Positions 21,421 to 34,829 of a stretch of 64,000 nucleotides of DNA are shown here, in pieces. The DNA lies in assembly GCA_944470555.2 (NCBI GenBank), contig OX104128.1, forward strand, positions 63,681,257 through 63,745,256, written 5' to 3'. Both the position numbers and the translations under genes were made by a program. The notes beneath the pieces were generated by a model. That model was not told the origin of the DNA. It saw only the letters and a program-made list of their open reading frames with translations, and did not search any database. Origin of the DNA: Heterobilharzia americana. Its lineage: Eukaryota > Platyhelminthes > Trematoda > Strigeidida > Schistosomatidae. The stretch's first letter is position 1; every line of letters starts with the position of its first letter.

Positions 21421-22429
21421 TAAGGATTAGTGGTTTTTTCGATAACATGGAAGTTTCTTCTATCTTTATCTGATTTTATTCAGCTTGTGATATGTACCTA
21501 CATCTCAGGATGCTTATCTATGCACGAAATATAAACATAAAAAGGTGCTTATATATTCTTATTTGACTGATGTTTTTTCTCCATCTACAAGTTTCTTTTT
21601 GGATCATCGTATCACTGTATTTCATTATAGTAGAAAGTCCTGTTGGCAGTAGTTAGAAACGTTTAGTGTGCTTCAGCTTGACTATATAGATCATATTACT
21701 AATTTGAATGATCAGTGAGTGTGAGCAATAACAAGAGAATAAAATCTCAGATATATTCTGTTCGATGAATTCTTGTCACATGATTACTGATATAAATCTA
21801 AAAGCAAATATAATTCATTGTATGGACCAATTAATTTTGACTATGACGAAAAAGTAATAGACGTTATTTTGCTCTAGATATTTTCATCCCTATTAGATAT
21901 ATATCCCTGTCATAGACATGCACTCATACACTTGACATCATCCCTGGTATCAAGCAAATAACATTTGCCTATCTAACCACCTTAATATTCATTAGATATA
22001 GAGTTTCAAAATACCTGTGTTTTTTTAATGCTAAAATGTTCGAAAGTTCAACTTTAATAATTAATATAGGTTACTGATGATGGAATTTTGATGACCAATG
22101 TCAAGCATCTAGATTTCAGGTATATATGTTAAAATATTAGCCATTTCAAACAAGGTAATATCATGGCTTTTCGAAGACTTCAGAAGGGAATAAATTTAGT
22201 TCAATTATCTTACATAATTAGGTGTTTGTTCATTAATTTTATATTAGAGTAGGCAACGATTACTAAAGCATTGACCTTTTAGGTCAAAATTATTAGCAAA
22301 TTTAGTTATACGGGTGGCGATTTGTCGAATTTTGCATCTCCATTTTTCCTGAGGGTATATCTGACCAGAATTTTGAATGCTGGGAATATACACAGTTTTC
22401 AAAGAGTTTCTTGTAATGGATTGCAATCG

Positions 22430-23055
22430 GCTGCAGACCTATCGAAAAACTGGGAGAATTGGACAGCGTTTCAGTCCTAGTTTGGGACTCCTAACCAAAG
22501 CATGCCCTCATGAGGGGGCAACCTAGGACCGTCAGGTATCATGGTGAGCACATCATTACTCAGCCATTAGTCCACTAGTTCCAACCTCTGTCAATCCGCA
22601 ATGTAGTGCTACCCTGCTTTAGTGCCATTAGAAAGTATTTTTTCTTAAACCCGTCTAGGTTCATCCTGCAGGTCACGGTTTCTCACTAGAACTTCAGGAA
22701 GACTACTTCCAAGCCTATCACCAGGAGGAATCGCAGTTTAATTTAATTGGAAAGTTTGTGAAAGTTGGTTTATTTCGAATCGTTTATCATAAGTGACTGG
22801 CATCAGCCAGAGAACCACTGAAGATCTAGGAGCGCTGATTAGTCGATTCGTCCTGGTTTGGGACTCTTCAGCAGTTCCTGAACAGTAGGTAACGTGCTAG
22901 CTATGAAACCTGGGAGCCATGTGTTAGGCTTTTCACGAGGTCATTGGTGCATGCTGCTGAGGAGCCCTGAACTAGGACAAAACAGCTGTTATATACTCAC
23001 AGGTTTCCACCGGTCCCCCGGTCGATATCAGTCCTCGATAATCATTTTGAAACCA
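22430..23055. mobile_element. Cluster of three hammerhead SINE copies
   Basis: One minus-strand copy is at about 22430-22625 (complement of CAGTCCTAGTTTGGGACTCC, near 22470). A second minus-strand copy is at 22795-22895 (complement of CGTCCTGGTTTGGGACTC and TTCAGCAG). A plus-strand copy lies at about 22910-23055 with CTGCTGAGGAGCCC and AGGACAAAACAGCTG. All belong to the CTGAGGA-type family. In the plus copy the conserved G after helix II is A. The second and third face each other head to head. An RTE remnant follows. Confidence 0.65.
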
Positions 23056-23164
23056 ATCAACCAATTACGAATTCCTAAAGTTCGACCACTCCAATCACTT
23101 AGTTAGTTGCATAATCCTGGGCTAGCAGGTTGCTAACAAAATCTCAATTCGGATATCGAAGGTC

Positions 23165-23470
23165 TGTTTGACACTCGCCAGCTTGCATCACCTGGTGCAC
23201 CGACTGGCGAGATATTCAGCTATCAATCAAAGGACGAGCATACCGTGCTACAGTCCGTTCTGTCCTGTCATGCGGCTGTGAGACATGGCTTTTTATCACA
23301 GATTACCCGGTAGTATTGTTCACGTATGGTGGAATCAACGTGTGAACAGTGTTGAGGTGGGGCGAAGGGTACCAGGTAAAATAGGCAGGTCGATGCTATT
23401 GCGAAGTGTGGCAACTTGAACCGATGTACTTGTGTCGTTTGGTAAGTTTTTCTACCATGACTACTAAGCT
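23165..23470 (+). pseudogene. Short RTE reverse transcriptase C-terminal remnant
   Basis: The plus strand reads IQLSIKGRAYRATVRSVL followed by CGCETW, closely matching the intact copy's IRLSIKGR and LLYGCETW. Next comes WWNQRVNSVEV, equivalent to the HHVSNAEVR region. The fragment is short and frameshifted. Confidence 0.65.
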
Positions 23471-23549
23471 ATCATGATTTAGATAATAAAATTACAGCCA
23501 TGTGAACAGAACCAGCTGGTACATCCTCTTTTCTTTCCTTGGCCTTCCA

Positions 23550-25911
23550 TTATCTTGATACTGATATAACCCAGCTGCCACGAAAAAATTCAGATGATTA
23601 TGGAGACTGTCTAGGTGGGCGGGTTTTGTAAATCCATCCTTTTGGCTTTTTTTAAAATAATAACATTAATGTATCAATATTTACTTTGTGTTCAGATCTG
23701 ATGTTTAAGAATTATCACTACTTCCTCAAACTCTCCAGATCCAGTTTAAATTTTAGCCCAAATCAATAATTTTTTACATCTTGATCTTTTTATTTCAGTA
23801 ATTGAATCACTCATGTGATAAAATAATCTGGTATGCAACTTCGATCTCAAAAACTAACTAAGTATTCATTCAACTGTCACTCTTCAGATTGATATAACCG
23901 CTTAAATATGTGTATATTTCTATTGAAAAAGTATTGTATTTAAAGATTTGTCCTGATAGAACAATGATGAAAAAACATTCCCTCAAAATTTTGTCTTTTC
24001 AATGTTTGAAATAAATAAAATTTTTATCATGAAATGACGCTGGGAAGGGCATAATTAAAAGCCAAGAAGTAGTGGGGAAAAATTTTGTTCTACCAAGGGA
24101 ATTACAAACAGGGTGAACCTGCGAATCTCACTCACCTACAGTCAATGAAGTTTATCGTGTTTGAAATAAAGCTTGGGGAGAGTGTTTTGAATTCTTGCAT
24201 TCTACCATCAAGACTCACCATCGGCTATTATTTAACTAGGAAGAAACAGTTCTTCATTACTTATTGGCTGTCATTAATTCATAGGATGGTGTCATTTTGT
24301 GATGAAAATGATCTGTGATCAAACGAAAAGCGATTGTGAATAATTTTTTTGGCTTCAGGATTTAGTAGTGAAAACTTAAGTCATTCCTTCAAGTTTTCAG
24401 ATAGACCTTGCTGACGAGTGTCAACAAATCCGAAACCTAGGTCCAGGGCTTTCTACCAATTATATTCAACCGAATACCAGATGCAGCTTTCTCAGAGTTT
24501 CTTGTACACTTAAATGATAATTAATACCAAGTTGGATATATAGTCAGTAGTTTTTCCAAGGCTCCAGTGTAAATGGAAGTTGCAGTTACCTAGGCGTAAA
24601 TTTCCATAGCATGCAATCTTCTTAAATAAAGTAATTAGATTTATTATTCAGGGATAGGTTCTCACTATTCTTTCACTGTTTTTTAATTCACCTAACTATG
24701 TGTGCACTGAAGGTGTAGAAGATATACAAAAGTCATTTTAAAGAGCAAAGTAAATTGTTTTCGACAACTTCTTCATGTCCGACACTTATATGTACATATA
24801 TGCAGGAATTATGCACCAACAATATTGAGGTTGAGCTCATCACTTTGTGAATACTATAGAGTTGTAAAAGTCAATTTTTAGAAAAGTCTTGTGTAAACGT
24901 CAATGATAGAATCGACTATTACTGGAAATCATTTCAAAATAACTGACTATCTGAACGATTATATGGCTTATGTTATGCTATAAGGTGATAGTTTAATGAA
25001 ACAATAGAAGGGTGTTTATGAGATTAGGATAAAACAAACTAAGAAAGATAATTTAAGAAATGATAAGTTGATAGAATGCTACTCATGATAAGGGACAAAT
25101 AGGTTAAGAGAACTTGTTAAAATGATTTCAGATATAGGAATGAAGGGATATCTACAGAATGAATTAGAAAATTAGATTACCTGGGGTAGGATGCCAAAGA
25201 ATTTTCGTCTCTCGAATCTGGTCACAGCAGTTGTAGTGCAACATTTTTGCTTGTTTTGAACATATAACTTGGATTTTTCAATCCTGATTTCAACTACTTC
25301 TTCACTTTGAAAGACCTAGAGCTGGGTACCTTGTGGCAAGTTAATGGGAACCCGGTACTAAATCGAACGCGACTCATTGACATCCACCTTATCGTTCGTT
25401 TCAGTCAAATGAGTTAATATGGAGCTGGGAATGGTTTTTACCATATCTTTGCTTAACCACACTGAAAGATGTTCCCACATGACTAAATGTCGATTGAATC
25501 AGATTTATTTCAGTGGTATCTTGTCAAATTTTTACAACAACAATTTACCTTCCTTGAAGTTTTTAGTATAACTGACCTTTATAACTATTTCTATCGGTCT
25601 ACACCACTGATCAAAGATCTCTTTTCTTTCAAGGATATAAAATATGTTAAATTTTTAATAAAACCATAGATTTTGATTTTCTAGGTTGTAAGCAGTTTAA
25701 AAGATATCACTGAAATAAAATGGACCCATTTTATCTTACTTCTATTGTTGTTTTGGACTATTTTCAGATTCTCAAAGGGGAATTGGTGTATACAATTAGA
25801 CTTAGCTTTCTATTCTGAAAACCAGTTGGTTATGGAAAACGCTAATCGTTGTTGAATCCTGTCTCCGGTAAGTAAGCTAAAAGATGTATTAGTAAGTGGG
25901 TAATATCGTAA

Positions 25912-25913
<2 letters not shown>
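23550..25913. other. Intergenic stretch, nothing recognised
   Basis: AT-rich with scattered short frames (24085-24318, 25487-25669), none with a family motif. A repeat unit could be hidden, but I see none repeated within the window. Confidence 0.45.

Positions 25914-25993
<80 letters not shown>
25914..25993. repeat. (AT)n microsatellite
   Basis: About 40 uninterrupted AT units. Confidence 0.98.
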
Positions 25994-25997
<4 letters not shown>

Positions 25998-27823
25998 TCT
26001 ATAGTGTTCTCAGTGAATCTTAAGTCAGAACTATATGGCTTTAAACCTTTTTATGTTATCCATTATGCTACTGAATTATGGAATTAAATACTTCTTTATA
26101 GATAATCCCAGTTGTTCGCATTGCGTATTATTCCCTATCGCTAACTTGTTAGAGGCTTACATTAGACTGATATTATGAAAAGATGCTGAATAAAGTGTTG
26201 CGAAGAAATTCAGAGAGTAATTTGGAAAAGTGGATCAAAGGCATGACCTGTCAGTCAAATATAACATCAATTGAATAGCCCTCAAAGATCAAAAACTCCT
26301 TTCTGTATAATCATATCACAATAGGGCCAGCATCTTTTTCATCATAGTGATAAAGCATGTTACAAATTCATTCACTTGAATGAATCCTTTAGTAAGCCAC
26401 TTATCTAAGTTAATGTTAGTAAACAGTCTACAATGAAATCACTGCATCAAATAGCTAAGAAGTTAAGCTCAAAAGTGTACAGAGATCTGTCTATGCAAAC
26501 ATATTTACCTTCTTACATGGAGGTATGCTGGTGAGCTTTACTCAAATGATGAAGTAAATAAATTAGAGAATACAGATACTTCTTAACTAGCTTTTCGGTC
26601 ACTAAGATTTAAAGTAAGACTGGTCAAAGTTCAATATATATGTACTCAATAACAAATATTCAGAGGGGATGTTAGAATTTCATCGTAGAAATTTCTATGC
26701 TGCAGTATCAGAAACAAATATTCATGAAATACCACTTCTAGTTTAACATTTTACCTTGTGTCTACATGCAGTTTTATCTTCCGCTTTATTTACTGGTCTC
26801 GTCATTTCTTCAACATACAAATGTAAACAACAGTCATATCTAATATTCTTTGACTATGAGTTTGGCTATTTATTTACCAGACTCATCGAAATCCCTCTAA
26901 GTTACAGTGTAATTCGTTTGTATGCTTCAAAAAATTCCGTCATTCCTTCATACAGTATAACTGAGTTTCAGATGTAAGTGAATATTTATTAATGTTTTAA
27001 AAGATGGAACACAGATGTAACGGTTCACAAGGCTTCCTTTATGGTGTCCTCAGTTTCGAATGCTTTTCTATTACTGCATATATAGGACTAAATTTAACTG
27101 AAACCATTTGGATAATGGTAATGTAACCTGTTACAAACTGGGAGAACAATCTAGAAGGAGAAGTGAGGAGTAGAAACAAGAAACAACGGGGAGCATTACT
27201 TATTAAATTTGTCAACGACTTCCCCAACCTAAAGGAACAAACAATTTCTGTGATGAAAATGAGAAATCTGCTAAAAAAAATGAAACTTGGAAAACATTCT
27301 AAAAAGAACTACTATTCTTTCTGTAACGAGGAGGTTTTTTAACTGTATAGTGTAAACAATTCGGGTATGCATAGATAATGTAGTCAAAGTTTTTTGAATT
27401 TTATAGACAGTCTGTAAAACAAACTAAAGGAGTGCTACTCAGAGGGGAATTTAGCTATCCTGTTTGGTCAACAGTGATTGCTTCCAATAAATTTGAAAGT
27501 AAACTTGGATATGAACTCGGTTTGACCTGGACAAAATTAGTCTTATGGTCTAGCCGTTTTAAATGACAGGTGTCAATAAAACACATGACAAGAACAAGAA
27601 AACCAGAAGATAAAGAGGACAAGATTTGAAAAGTCATAGTTAACTGTATCTAACAGTGTCCAGTACACATAAACAAAATTAGTTTCAGTAGTAATGTAAT
27701 ATTGGTAAGTAAGATAATTTAATGAAATTTTGACTGTTAAGTTCGACTACTGAATTATAAGTGATACAACTAGATATTGATAAAGAACATGCAAGAATGA
27801 AAATAAGCTAAGTACGATTATTA
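25994..27823. other. Intergenic stretch, nothing recognised
   Basis: No motif was found. Open frames at 26756-26977 (+), 27039-27227 (-) and 27455-27637 (-) are short and unremarkable. Confidence 0.45.
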
Positions 27824-28905
27824 TTATTATTATTATATTTTTCCCTCGGATTCCTAGTGGAATATATGGCTTCAGTAGCACACCATTTCACTTCACTCTC
27901 TGCAGTCCCTTCAACCTCGCTCCACGACCACCCACAACCTCTCATTTCTCCTCACATCATCTCCTCCACGCCACCCTCACCTCGGGCACCCAACTCGTCC
28001 TTTCCCATTCGGATTCAACTCAACGACATGACATGACCTGACCTGACCTGGTGCGTGATGTCCACAATCGGACGGCCTTCTCAGTGAATCCCCAACCCAA
28101 TCCATATCCAATTCCTTCCAATGCATATTTGTTGGGTGATGGGTTCTTGGTTGGTTGGTTGCCAGTCAGTCAGAGTTCCCTGTTGCTTATTCTTATTATT
28201 CTGACCATCCATCTGATCTTCACTATCGAGTGGGTGTAGACAGCAGTTGTTGATGAATGTCTGTAGTTTGTTGGGAGTGCTTTACGTGACGCGCCAAGTC
28301 TCTCAACCATCATGTGGAAGCACTGACTTGACTGAATTTGTGTTGAAAATCCGCATCTTGTTCATGCTTTATGTTGTCTGTGCTGAGTGCAGAAGATCTC
28401 ACATTGGTTTCAGGTTAATGAAGGCCGGTTTTGCTTTTCCAATCCTGGCTGGCTTTGACGTCTTCATCTGTACTTGTGCCACGTGTAGTTGAAACAGTGC
28501 TGCCTGTCTGGATAGCTGAAAGAGGCTACTTCCTTTAAGTATCTCCCGTTGGTGGTGATTGGAGCTTGTTGTTGGTGCTGGTGGTGTTGGTTAGGTATCT
28601 TCATCGCTTCTATCCTCTCTACTTTCACTTGAAGCCAGTCACGTCTTCGCTGCCCTGCCTCTTCTGTCAACTTGTTAGTTTTCGCCTGCAGATCTTTGAA
28701 TTTGTGTGACATTAGACACAAGTCATCGGCGAAATCCAAATCTTCTATGTTCTTTTCCGCGGTCCAGCGTATGTCCGTTTTCTCTCTCTCACTGCTTATT
28801 GCATGATCCAGTTAATTCGACCACAATCAGGAATATCATGGGTGATAGTAGACAGCCTTGTTTTACTCCTGTCTTCACTTCAAAAGCATCACTGAGCTTC
28901 TCATT
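27824..28905 (-). mobile_element. RTE retrotransposon, 3' part (copy D)
   Basis: The minus-strand copy ends in an (AAT)n tail (complement of TTATTATTATTATTATTA at 27819-27836). The frame 28464-28739 keeps the catalytic box DFADDLCLMSH and the following coiled segment. Downstream, frames are broken by stops. The 5' side is truncated near 28905, just inside motif B. From 27840 to about 28510 it is nearly identical to 31480-32150, and it matches the inverted copy at 36457-37105, so these insertions are recent. The plus-strand frames 28051-28239 and 28247-28492, repeated almost unchanged in copy E, are antisense shadows. Confidence 0.88.
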
Positions 28906-29341
28906 GTAAGCACTAGCTGACGTTGTATCAAAATATCAAAGATAACTGATCAAATACATGGTGTGAATGGAAAGAATATTAGGTTGTGAATAGGTGTAAT
29001 TAGCTTTTTTTTTTACCCAGTGAAGTCTTCCACTTGATATGCAGAAATTTTAGGCTTTTCTGTTTCATTTACTGAAAATTTAACGTCATTCTTAGTTATT
29101 TCTAGAAGGACATCCATGAATACAGGGTATACTCGATCGTTGCTCACAATGTCTGCTTAGTTAAGTAAATTGATAGTGATGGATTTGTCGCTTTTATATA
29201 AGACTATATAAAGGCGATTATAAGCTGGTTATTGCTATCGTTGAACGCCGTTTCTTCGAACAAAAAGTAAGTGCACTCAATAAACTAACCTGGATTGTGT
29301 GGCGTCTGTTGGTGTGGTCATGGAAATAGCGTTTTACAATT

Positions 29342-30110
29342 TCACATTTGTTTCTCTAGTGATTGTACGTAGTCAGTCGTAACTATTGTGACTTGACTAT
29401 TTGTAGTAAAAGGCTGTCGTGGTAATCTCAGTGTTGTCCCATGGGAAAACTCTGAGGTGTTGCATGCATTGTCTGTTGTCAGTGTGTCACTGATTCCACG
29501 AACTATAGGTGAAAGTGTACTAGACCATTTATTGTTTATGAAAATATGTGAAAGTGTTACCGTATACTGTCTACACAAGCGTTCTGCCATACCATTAGAA
29601 ATACGACGATATGTTATCACACATATGCATTTAATACATAACAACTCAGTGAGCTGTTGGGAAAGCAACTTTCAGTATTTGCTACCATAATATTGTTCAT
29701 GACTGAAAGAACATCAAATTTGGATGTTCCATTCTTCACTAGCGCCTTGGCGACTGTTTTGACTGGAATATATTATAGTGGAGCACTGACAGACTAGTAA
29801 GTGAATCTGTCTATACATGTAAAAAGAAAGCAGAAAGAGTTGTCATGGGGTTGTGATATGACTGTCCACATATATGTGTTCAATTCTGACACAAGGAGCA
29901 GGAGACTAACCAAGTGAAACAATAATGTGACGATCAACTTAAACTCAGGGACATGTAATTAGAGTTTGCGTCCACTGTCTAACATAGCGATTAATTTTTG
30001 GCCACATAAATTTCTCATGAATCAACTTGGTTGCATTGATCCTAGTATTCAACAAGTCACGTAATGTATCAAAAACTGCACGTTTCAAATGTTGGTAATC
30101 ACCATATTGA
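29342..30110 (-). pseudogene. Ty3/gypsy LTR retrotransposon integrase remnant
   Basis: Read on the minus strand from 30110 down, fragments match an integrase in order. They are a zinc-finger-like region with KFMWPKINRYVRQWTQTL, then HIYVDSH, YRQIH (equivalent to VDRFT), TVAKALVKNG, and the frame 29342-29668. That frame holds LLCIKCICVITYRRISNGMAERL, which corresponds to the HPxxNGxxER core end, and EFSHGTTLRLP, a hallmark of schistosome gypsy integrases. Stops and shifts break the upper part. No reverse transcriptase or protease was found, and flanking LTRs could not be defined. Confidence 0.7.
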
Positions 30111-30119
30111 CTGAGGCCA

Positions 30120-31440
30120 GAAAAACATCTTTGGAAATATATGGAGTGCAGAAAACAATAAGTTATTAAAGGTTCAGATTATACCAAGCCAGAGCATTTC
30201 ATTAAATTCCGAGTTTTCAGTATTGGGTCTATGTTGGTCGAGATGTCTAGGAAGTAGTAACATCAGTGGTCTATTTTTATGAATGTGATGCAGCGGGTCA
30301 TGATTCAGGTCTATTTGGAGATATACAGGCTATAGTAGACCAGTAAATAGGTCTAACAACCCAATATATGTAGAGTTGGACATACAAATAACTGCTAGGT
30401 TCGTAAACTCTCAGTCAGAAGCTGTATCACCGATGTAGCCTAGATTGTTCCAGTTAACTAAAACAGATTACTTTTGGGGTTTAATAACAACCCTCAGTTT
30501 TGTAGTAGATCAGTCTCAACGATACTCAATCGTAAATATGCCAATGTAAAAGGACAAAACGTAGATGTCGAGGCCAAAATCTAACGCCATCGGGGTTATC
30601 CATGTGTAAAATTACTGGACTTTTTAACTATCAGCATAGATACAGTTGGATTGAAATGTCAACACTTAAAGTCATTAGAAGGAATGATGCTCAATTTAGC
30701 TCAGGTGGCTGAAAGAGGCTTGGTACCATTATATTCATCGGAATATGCCTAAATATAAAGAAAATATCAGATGAGTTTTAACAATAGATTGATGACCTAC
30801 GGTCTGAGCATATCCAGTTTATAGTTCAGCCTACTAGAATACGATTTATCTACTAACATTAATTATGACTAAACAAATTATTCAACAGTTTGGTTTTCGA
30901 TATAAGATATGGCGGATTTTGTTCTGTATGTAGATTATCAGTCCTTATGATTGATAAGAATATAATTATTTAACCATTATGCTTATTATTACTAGTAAGT
31001 GAAAATTTATAGTGATATTATAACTTGTGCTATTATCAGTAGTAATTAATGAGAATGATGTACATGAATGTAATTAAAAGCTGCAATTTATTCAAATAGG
31101 AGGAATAAATCATTCAGATATACGATAAATGAAAGTATTCTGAATATTTGGACAGAATAAACAATGAATATTGTTTTTATATAAAACTATTGAAAACATT
31201 GAATTTCATTGGACAATAAAAAATTGCTAAATCATTCGTTTTGTTTCGAATTCTGTTTCATACTTAGAATGAAATCTGTATGCCTTAAACAGTGAACTGA
31301 TCATCGTGAAAGTTTAACTGAATAAAATGATACTTTTTCAGACATGATCCTGTTATTTTATTTGAACTTGAAGATAGTTCATATTGAGATTTGATTTTAA
31401 GGAGAACAGAAACATTGAAAAAACTGGAGACTCGTAAACA
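30120..31440. other. Intergenic stretch, possibly more gypsy debris
   Basis: The part next to the integrase remnant (30120-30400) may be its upstream region but shows no readable motif. The rest is AT-rich with nothing recognised. Confidence 0.4.
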
Positions 31441-31443
31441 GCC

Positions 31444-32243
31444 ACTTCATTGTACTTCATTATTATTATTATCTTTTCCTTGGATTCCTAGTGGAATATA
31501 TGGCTTCAGTAGCACACCATTTCACTTCACTCTCTGCAGTCCCTTCAACCTCGCTCCACGACCACCCACAACCTCTCATTTCCTCCTCACATCATCTCCT
31601 CCACGCCACCCTCACCTCGGGCACCCAACTCGTCCTTTCCCATTCGGATTCAACTCAACGACATGACATGACCTGACCTGACCTGGTGCGTGATGTCCAC
31701 AATCGGACGGCCTTCTCAGTGAATCCCCAATCCAATCCATATCCAATTCCTTCCAATGCATATTTGTTGGGTGATGGGTTCTTGGTTGGTTGGTTGCCAG
31801 TCAGTCAGAGTTCCCTGTTGCTTATTCTTATTATTCTGACCATCCATCTGATCTTCACTATCGAGTGGGTGTAGACAGCAGTTGTTGATGAATGTCTGTA
31901 GTTTGTTGGGAGTGCTTTACGTGACGCGCCAAGTCTCTCAACCATCATGTGGAAGCACTGACTTGACTGAATTTGTGTTGAAAATCCGCATCTTGTTCAT
32001 GCTTTATGTTGTCTGTGCTGCGTGCAGAAGATCTCACATTGGTTTCAGGTTAATGAAGGCCGGTTTTGCTTTTCCAATCCTGGCTGGCTTTGACGTCTTC
32101 ATCTGTACTTGTGCCACGTGTAGTTGAAACAGTGCTGCTTGCCTGGATAGCTGAAAGTGGCTACTTCCTTCCAGTTCTTACAAATGCTTAGGTCTCCCTT
32201 CTTTGGGAGTTTAACAAGGTATCCCTTCTTGCAATCTGCTCAT
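31444..32243 (-). mobile_element. RTE retrotransposon with internal deletion (copy E)
   Basis: The tail (TTATTATTATTATC at 31462-31475) and the next ~670 bp are almost the same as copy D. Near 32172-32190 the sequence jumps from the segment after the FADD box directly to the linker region (complement of the KGYLVKLPKEGYLSL coding part, compare 15711-15790). The whole palm upstream of motif C is therefore missing. The 5' side is truncated at about 32243. Confidence 0.8.
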
Positions 32244-32249
32244 CCTACT

Positions 32250-33490
32250 TTAGATAAATTAAAATACGCTTTTTGTTTAGTTTTATCCAGATACAAAATC
32301 GATGTTTAAAAATAACTAAGCTTCAATCTAAAAATATTTGTTAGTATTACTGGAGAATAGTCAAGCTTTACACTGAGTTATCTAAAGCTACTCAAATATT
32401 ACCTATTGAGTTGAGACTCAGTGTTAGATGGTCTCTACGAGACCTGAAATTTTTGAAATTGGTCCGACTACTTTGTTACTTGATAGCTTTTACACTATTT
32501 TGCCAAATATTCAGTTGTACAAAATAGTCATAGTCTGTCTACCAACCCTGTACTGTGTCAATTAGACTGATGTACACAGCAGTATATTTTGATTTAAATG
32601 TTATGAACCAATCACAATCGATGATAATGTTCCCAAAGTCTTCTGTTTGAGTACGCTTCTGTTTAATTTTCTCATTAGTAAGACGATACTAGTCAGTATC
32701 TACTAGAGTAGATATAATAATCCCCATGAGCCTACGTTAAATGACGGTCAGCAAAAGAAACCGAGAAATAAACTGAAAATAAAGCCTAGTTAGTGAATAA
32801 GTTTTTTATTGTGTTTAGTACTGCTTACTGTTGGTAGGATGTAGATCAAACCAAAACAGCTATCCATTAAGACCCATGGTCTTGAATGATGATATCGAAC
32901 CACTAACAATAAGCTCTTTGAAAAACACCGGAATATCAAGATGTGGTGCGGAATGTTATAATTTGAATTTTTGCCAGATGTATTATAGGAAGGTATGTTT
33001 AAACACTAAGTTATTTCAAAAACAAAGTTTCGAGAACTGGATGACTCTTACAATAGTGAAATATTTTTACGCTTTTTAGACCTTGGCTAACATCTATAAT
33101 ATGGTTTAGTAAACATCCTGGTAAATAATTTAAGTCAACTAATCAACTTATTTTATTGCCATAATATGTTTGTTTATTCATTCATTTTTCAAGTATAAAC
33201 AGAGTATTACTTGGACATTGAATGTAATACACTGAAGAAAGCACGTCCTAATTTCAGTCTGACCATCTTATCAAAATGTCATTTGACCTTTATATTATTG
33301 AGAAAAGATGTGCATAAAATTCATTGACTATACTGTCAACTTATACTTGGTTTTATTTTATACTGTATTAAATGGCATAATGAATGTAAGCTAATGAAAT
33401 ATAAGTTAGATAATAATCTGAACTGAGATTTTATGAAGCACAGTTAGAATACATTCTATTCCCTGTAAGTAAAAAAAATGCTTCTTTTTG
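32250..33490. other. Intergenic stretch, nothing firm
   Basis: The frame 32831-33079 (+) is cysteine-containing (CGAECYNLNFC) but has no recognised domain or clear splice sites. The rest is AT-rich without features. Confidence 0.4.
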
Positions 33491-33504
33491 ATACCACTGA
33501 AAAC

Positions 33505-33690
33505 CAACCCAGGTGATTGAATGGTTAACACTTTCACCGTGAAACCTGAAGGTCCTGAGTTCAATCCCTAGCCGGGTCATGGGTGCGTACTGCCGAGGGG
33601 TCCCATACTAGGACAAAACAGCTGTTCAGTGCTCCCAGATTTCAAACGGTTCCCCAATTCATGTCAGTCCTTAATCAATACTATCTCTAA
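33505..33690 (+). mobile_element. tRNA-like SINE with decayed hammerhead
   Basis: The head is tRNA-derived: box A-like GTGATTGAATGGTTAAC and box B-like GAGTTCAATCCC. The ribozyme region at about 33586-33633 follows: GTACTG, then CCGAGGG (consensus CTGAGGA), helix II GTCC/GGAC intact, AAAAC (consensus GAAAC), AGCTGTT and CAGTGC. Outer helix GTACTG/CAGTGC can still form, but three core positions are changed, so it should not cleave. The tail CCAATTCATGTCAGTCC is shared with other copies. Confidence 0.75.
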
Positions 33691-34429
33691 CTCAGTTACT
33701 TCTATGAAATAAAGTAAACCGGCTGTTTCCTCTTTATTCATGCCTTGGAGTTGTTGATTAACCTTAGTGAAAGGAAAGAGTAAAATTTAGGCATTGTGGT
33801 AGAGTATAATTCCATATTGGAATGTTTATTTATTGTGGCACACAGTGATGCAGTATTATTTGCCGGGTGACACTTTGAGCAGAATTTATTGCTCATATTC
33901 ATATTGACGTGAACATGAACAATAAAGCTTGCTGAAAACCTCACTAACTAAATAATATTACATCACTTAGTAATAGATCCTGCAAAACTCGGGTGTCTAG
34001 TGATTGTACTCACAAAAGCTTTCTTCTTTTTGAAGGGTATACTTTCCAGATATTAAAAAAATTTAGTAGTCGACATTATTTCAGTCCTTGCTATACATTT
34101 TCTGCAGGAAATACATGTAAATTTTTGTATGAATTTGCAAATGAGATAAACCGAGTACTTATCTGCTTTGAATTGGTCGAATAAAACAATGAAATGTATT
34201 CATTCAATCAAAGGGAAAGATAATAAAACGGTCGCAAGGAAGAGAAAGTTTCTTCGACAAGGTCATTTACTAGACTGTACACTCGTGAATATATGTTACA
34301 GTGGGTTGAACAGTCCAGAATTATTTCTAGTCAGGGGTCAAAATATAGTGAATAACAGAAGAAAGTTGCGTTGTACAAATGAGGGTTTAGAGTAGAAAGA
34401 TAAACAAGGGATTACAAAAATAAGTTGTT

Positions 34430-34700
34430 ACCACTGGCGCCAACAAAGTCAAACATGAGAACAGTTACCCAACGACAGCACTGAAAGGAGGTAGCGCTAT
34501 TTTGCGAGCTGACAGAAATAGGAAATATGGGCCATTAAGCCGACCCACTGGCTTGATGATAACATGCTGGCCGCTGTACCTGAAGCTCCCGCCTTCGTCC
34601 GATTCCTGTTGGCGTCATAGGTCAGCACTGATGAAGAGTTACATACTAGGATTCCATTTCTTCCAGGTTTCTGATGTTTCCCCAACTGATGACAATCCAT
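34430..34700 (+). mobile_element. Hammerhead SINE-related copy, strongly decayed
   Basis: It shares the leader GCCAACAAAGTCAAAC, AGTTACCCAACGACAGCA and GAGCTGACAGAAATAGG with the copy at 50270-50690, and ends in CCCCAACTGATGACAATCC. The ribozyme part is reduced to CATACTAGGATTCC. Confidence 0.6.
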
Positions 34701-34829
34701 GATGAACGCCAACCTGAAAACAAAAGTATAGTTGTATAATGTAGGATTTGTTTGTGACAGTCAAGGCTTCGTGATGGCCATGCAAAAGTACCGTTTCGGA
34801 AAGCATAGCGTTGGTTTGAACTTCTGAAT

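Noticed and set aside
28051..28492. Plus-strand frames conserved at 31686-32127 and, inverted, at 36446-36887
   Set aside because: Conservation reflects recent RTE copies, not selection; the true sense is the opposite strand.
32831..33079. Cysteine-containing 82-codon frame
   Set aside because: No domain pattern, no convincing splice sites and AT-rich surroundings.
33586..33633. Active hammerhead
   Set aside because: Three conserved core positions are changed although helices I and II persist.
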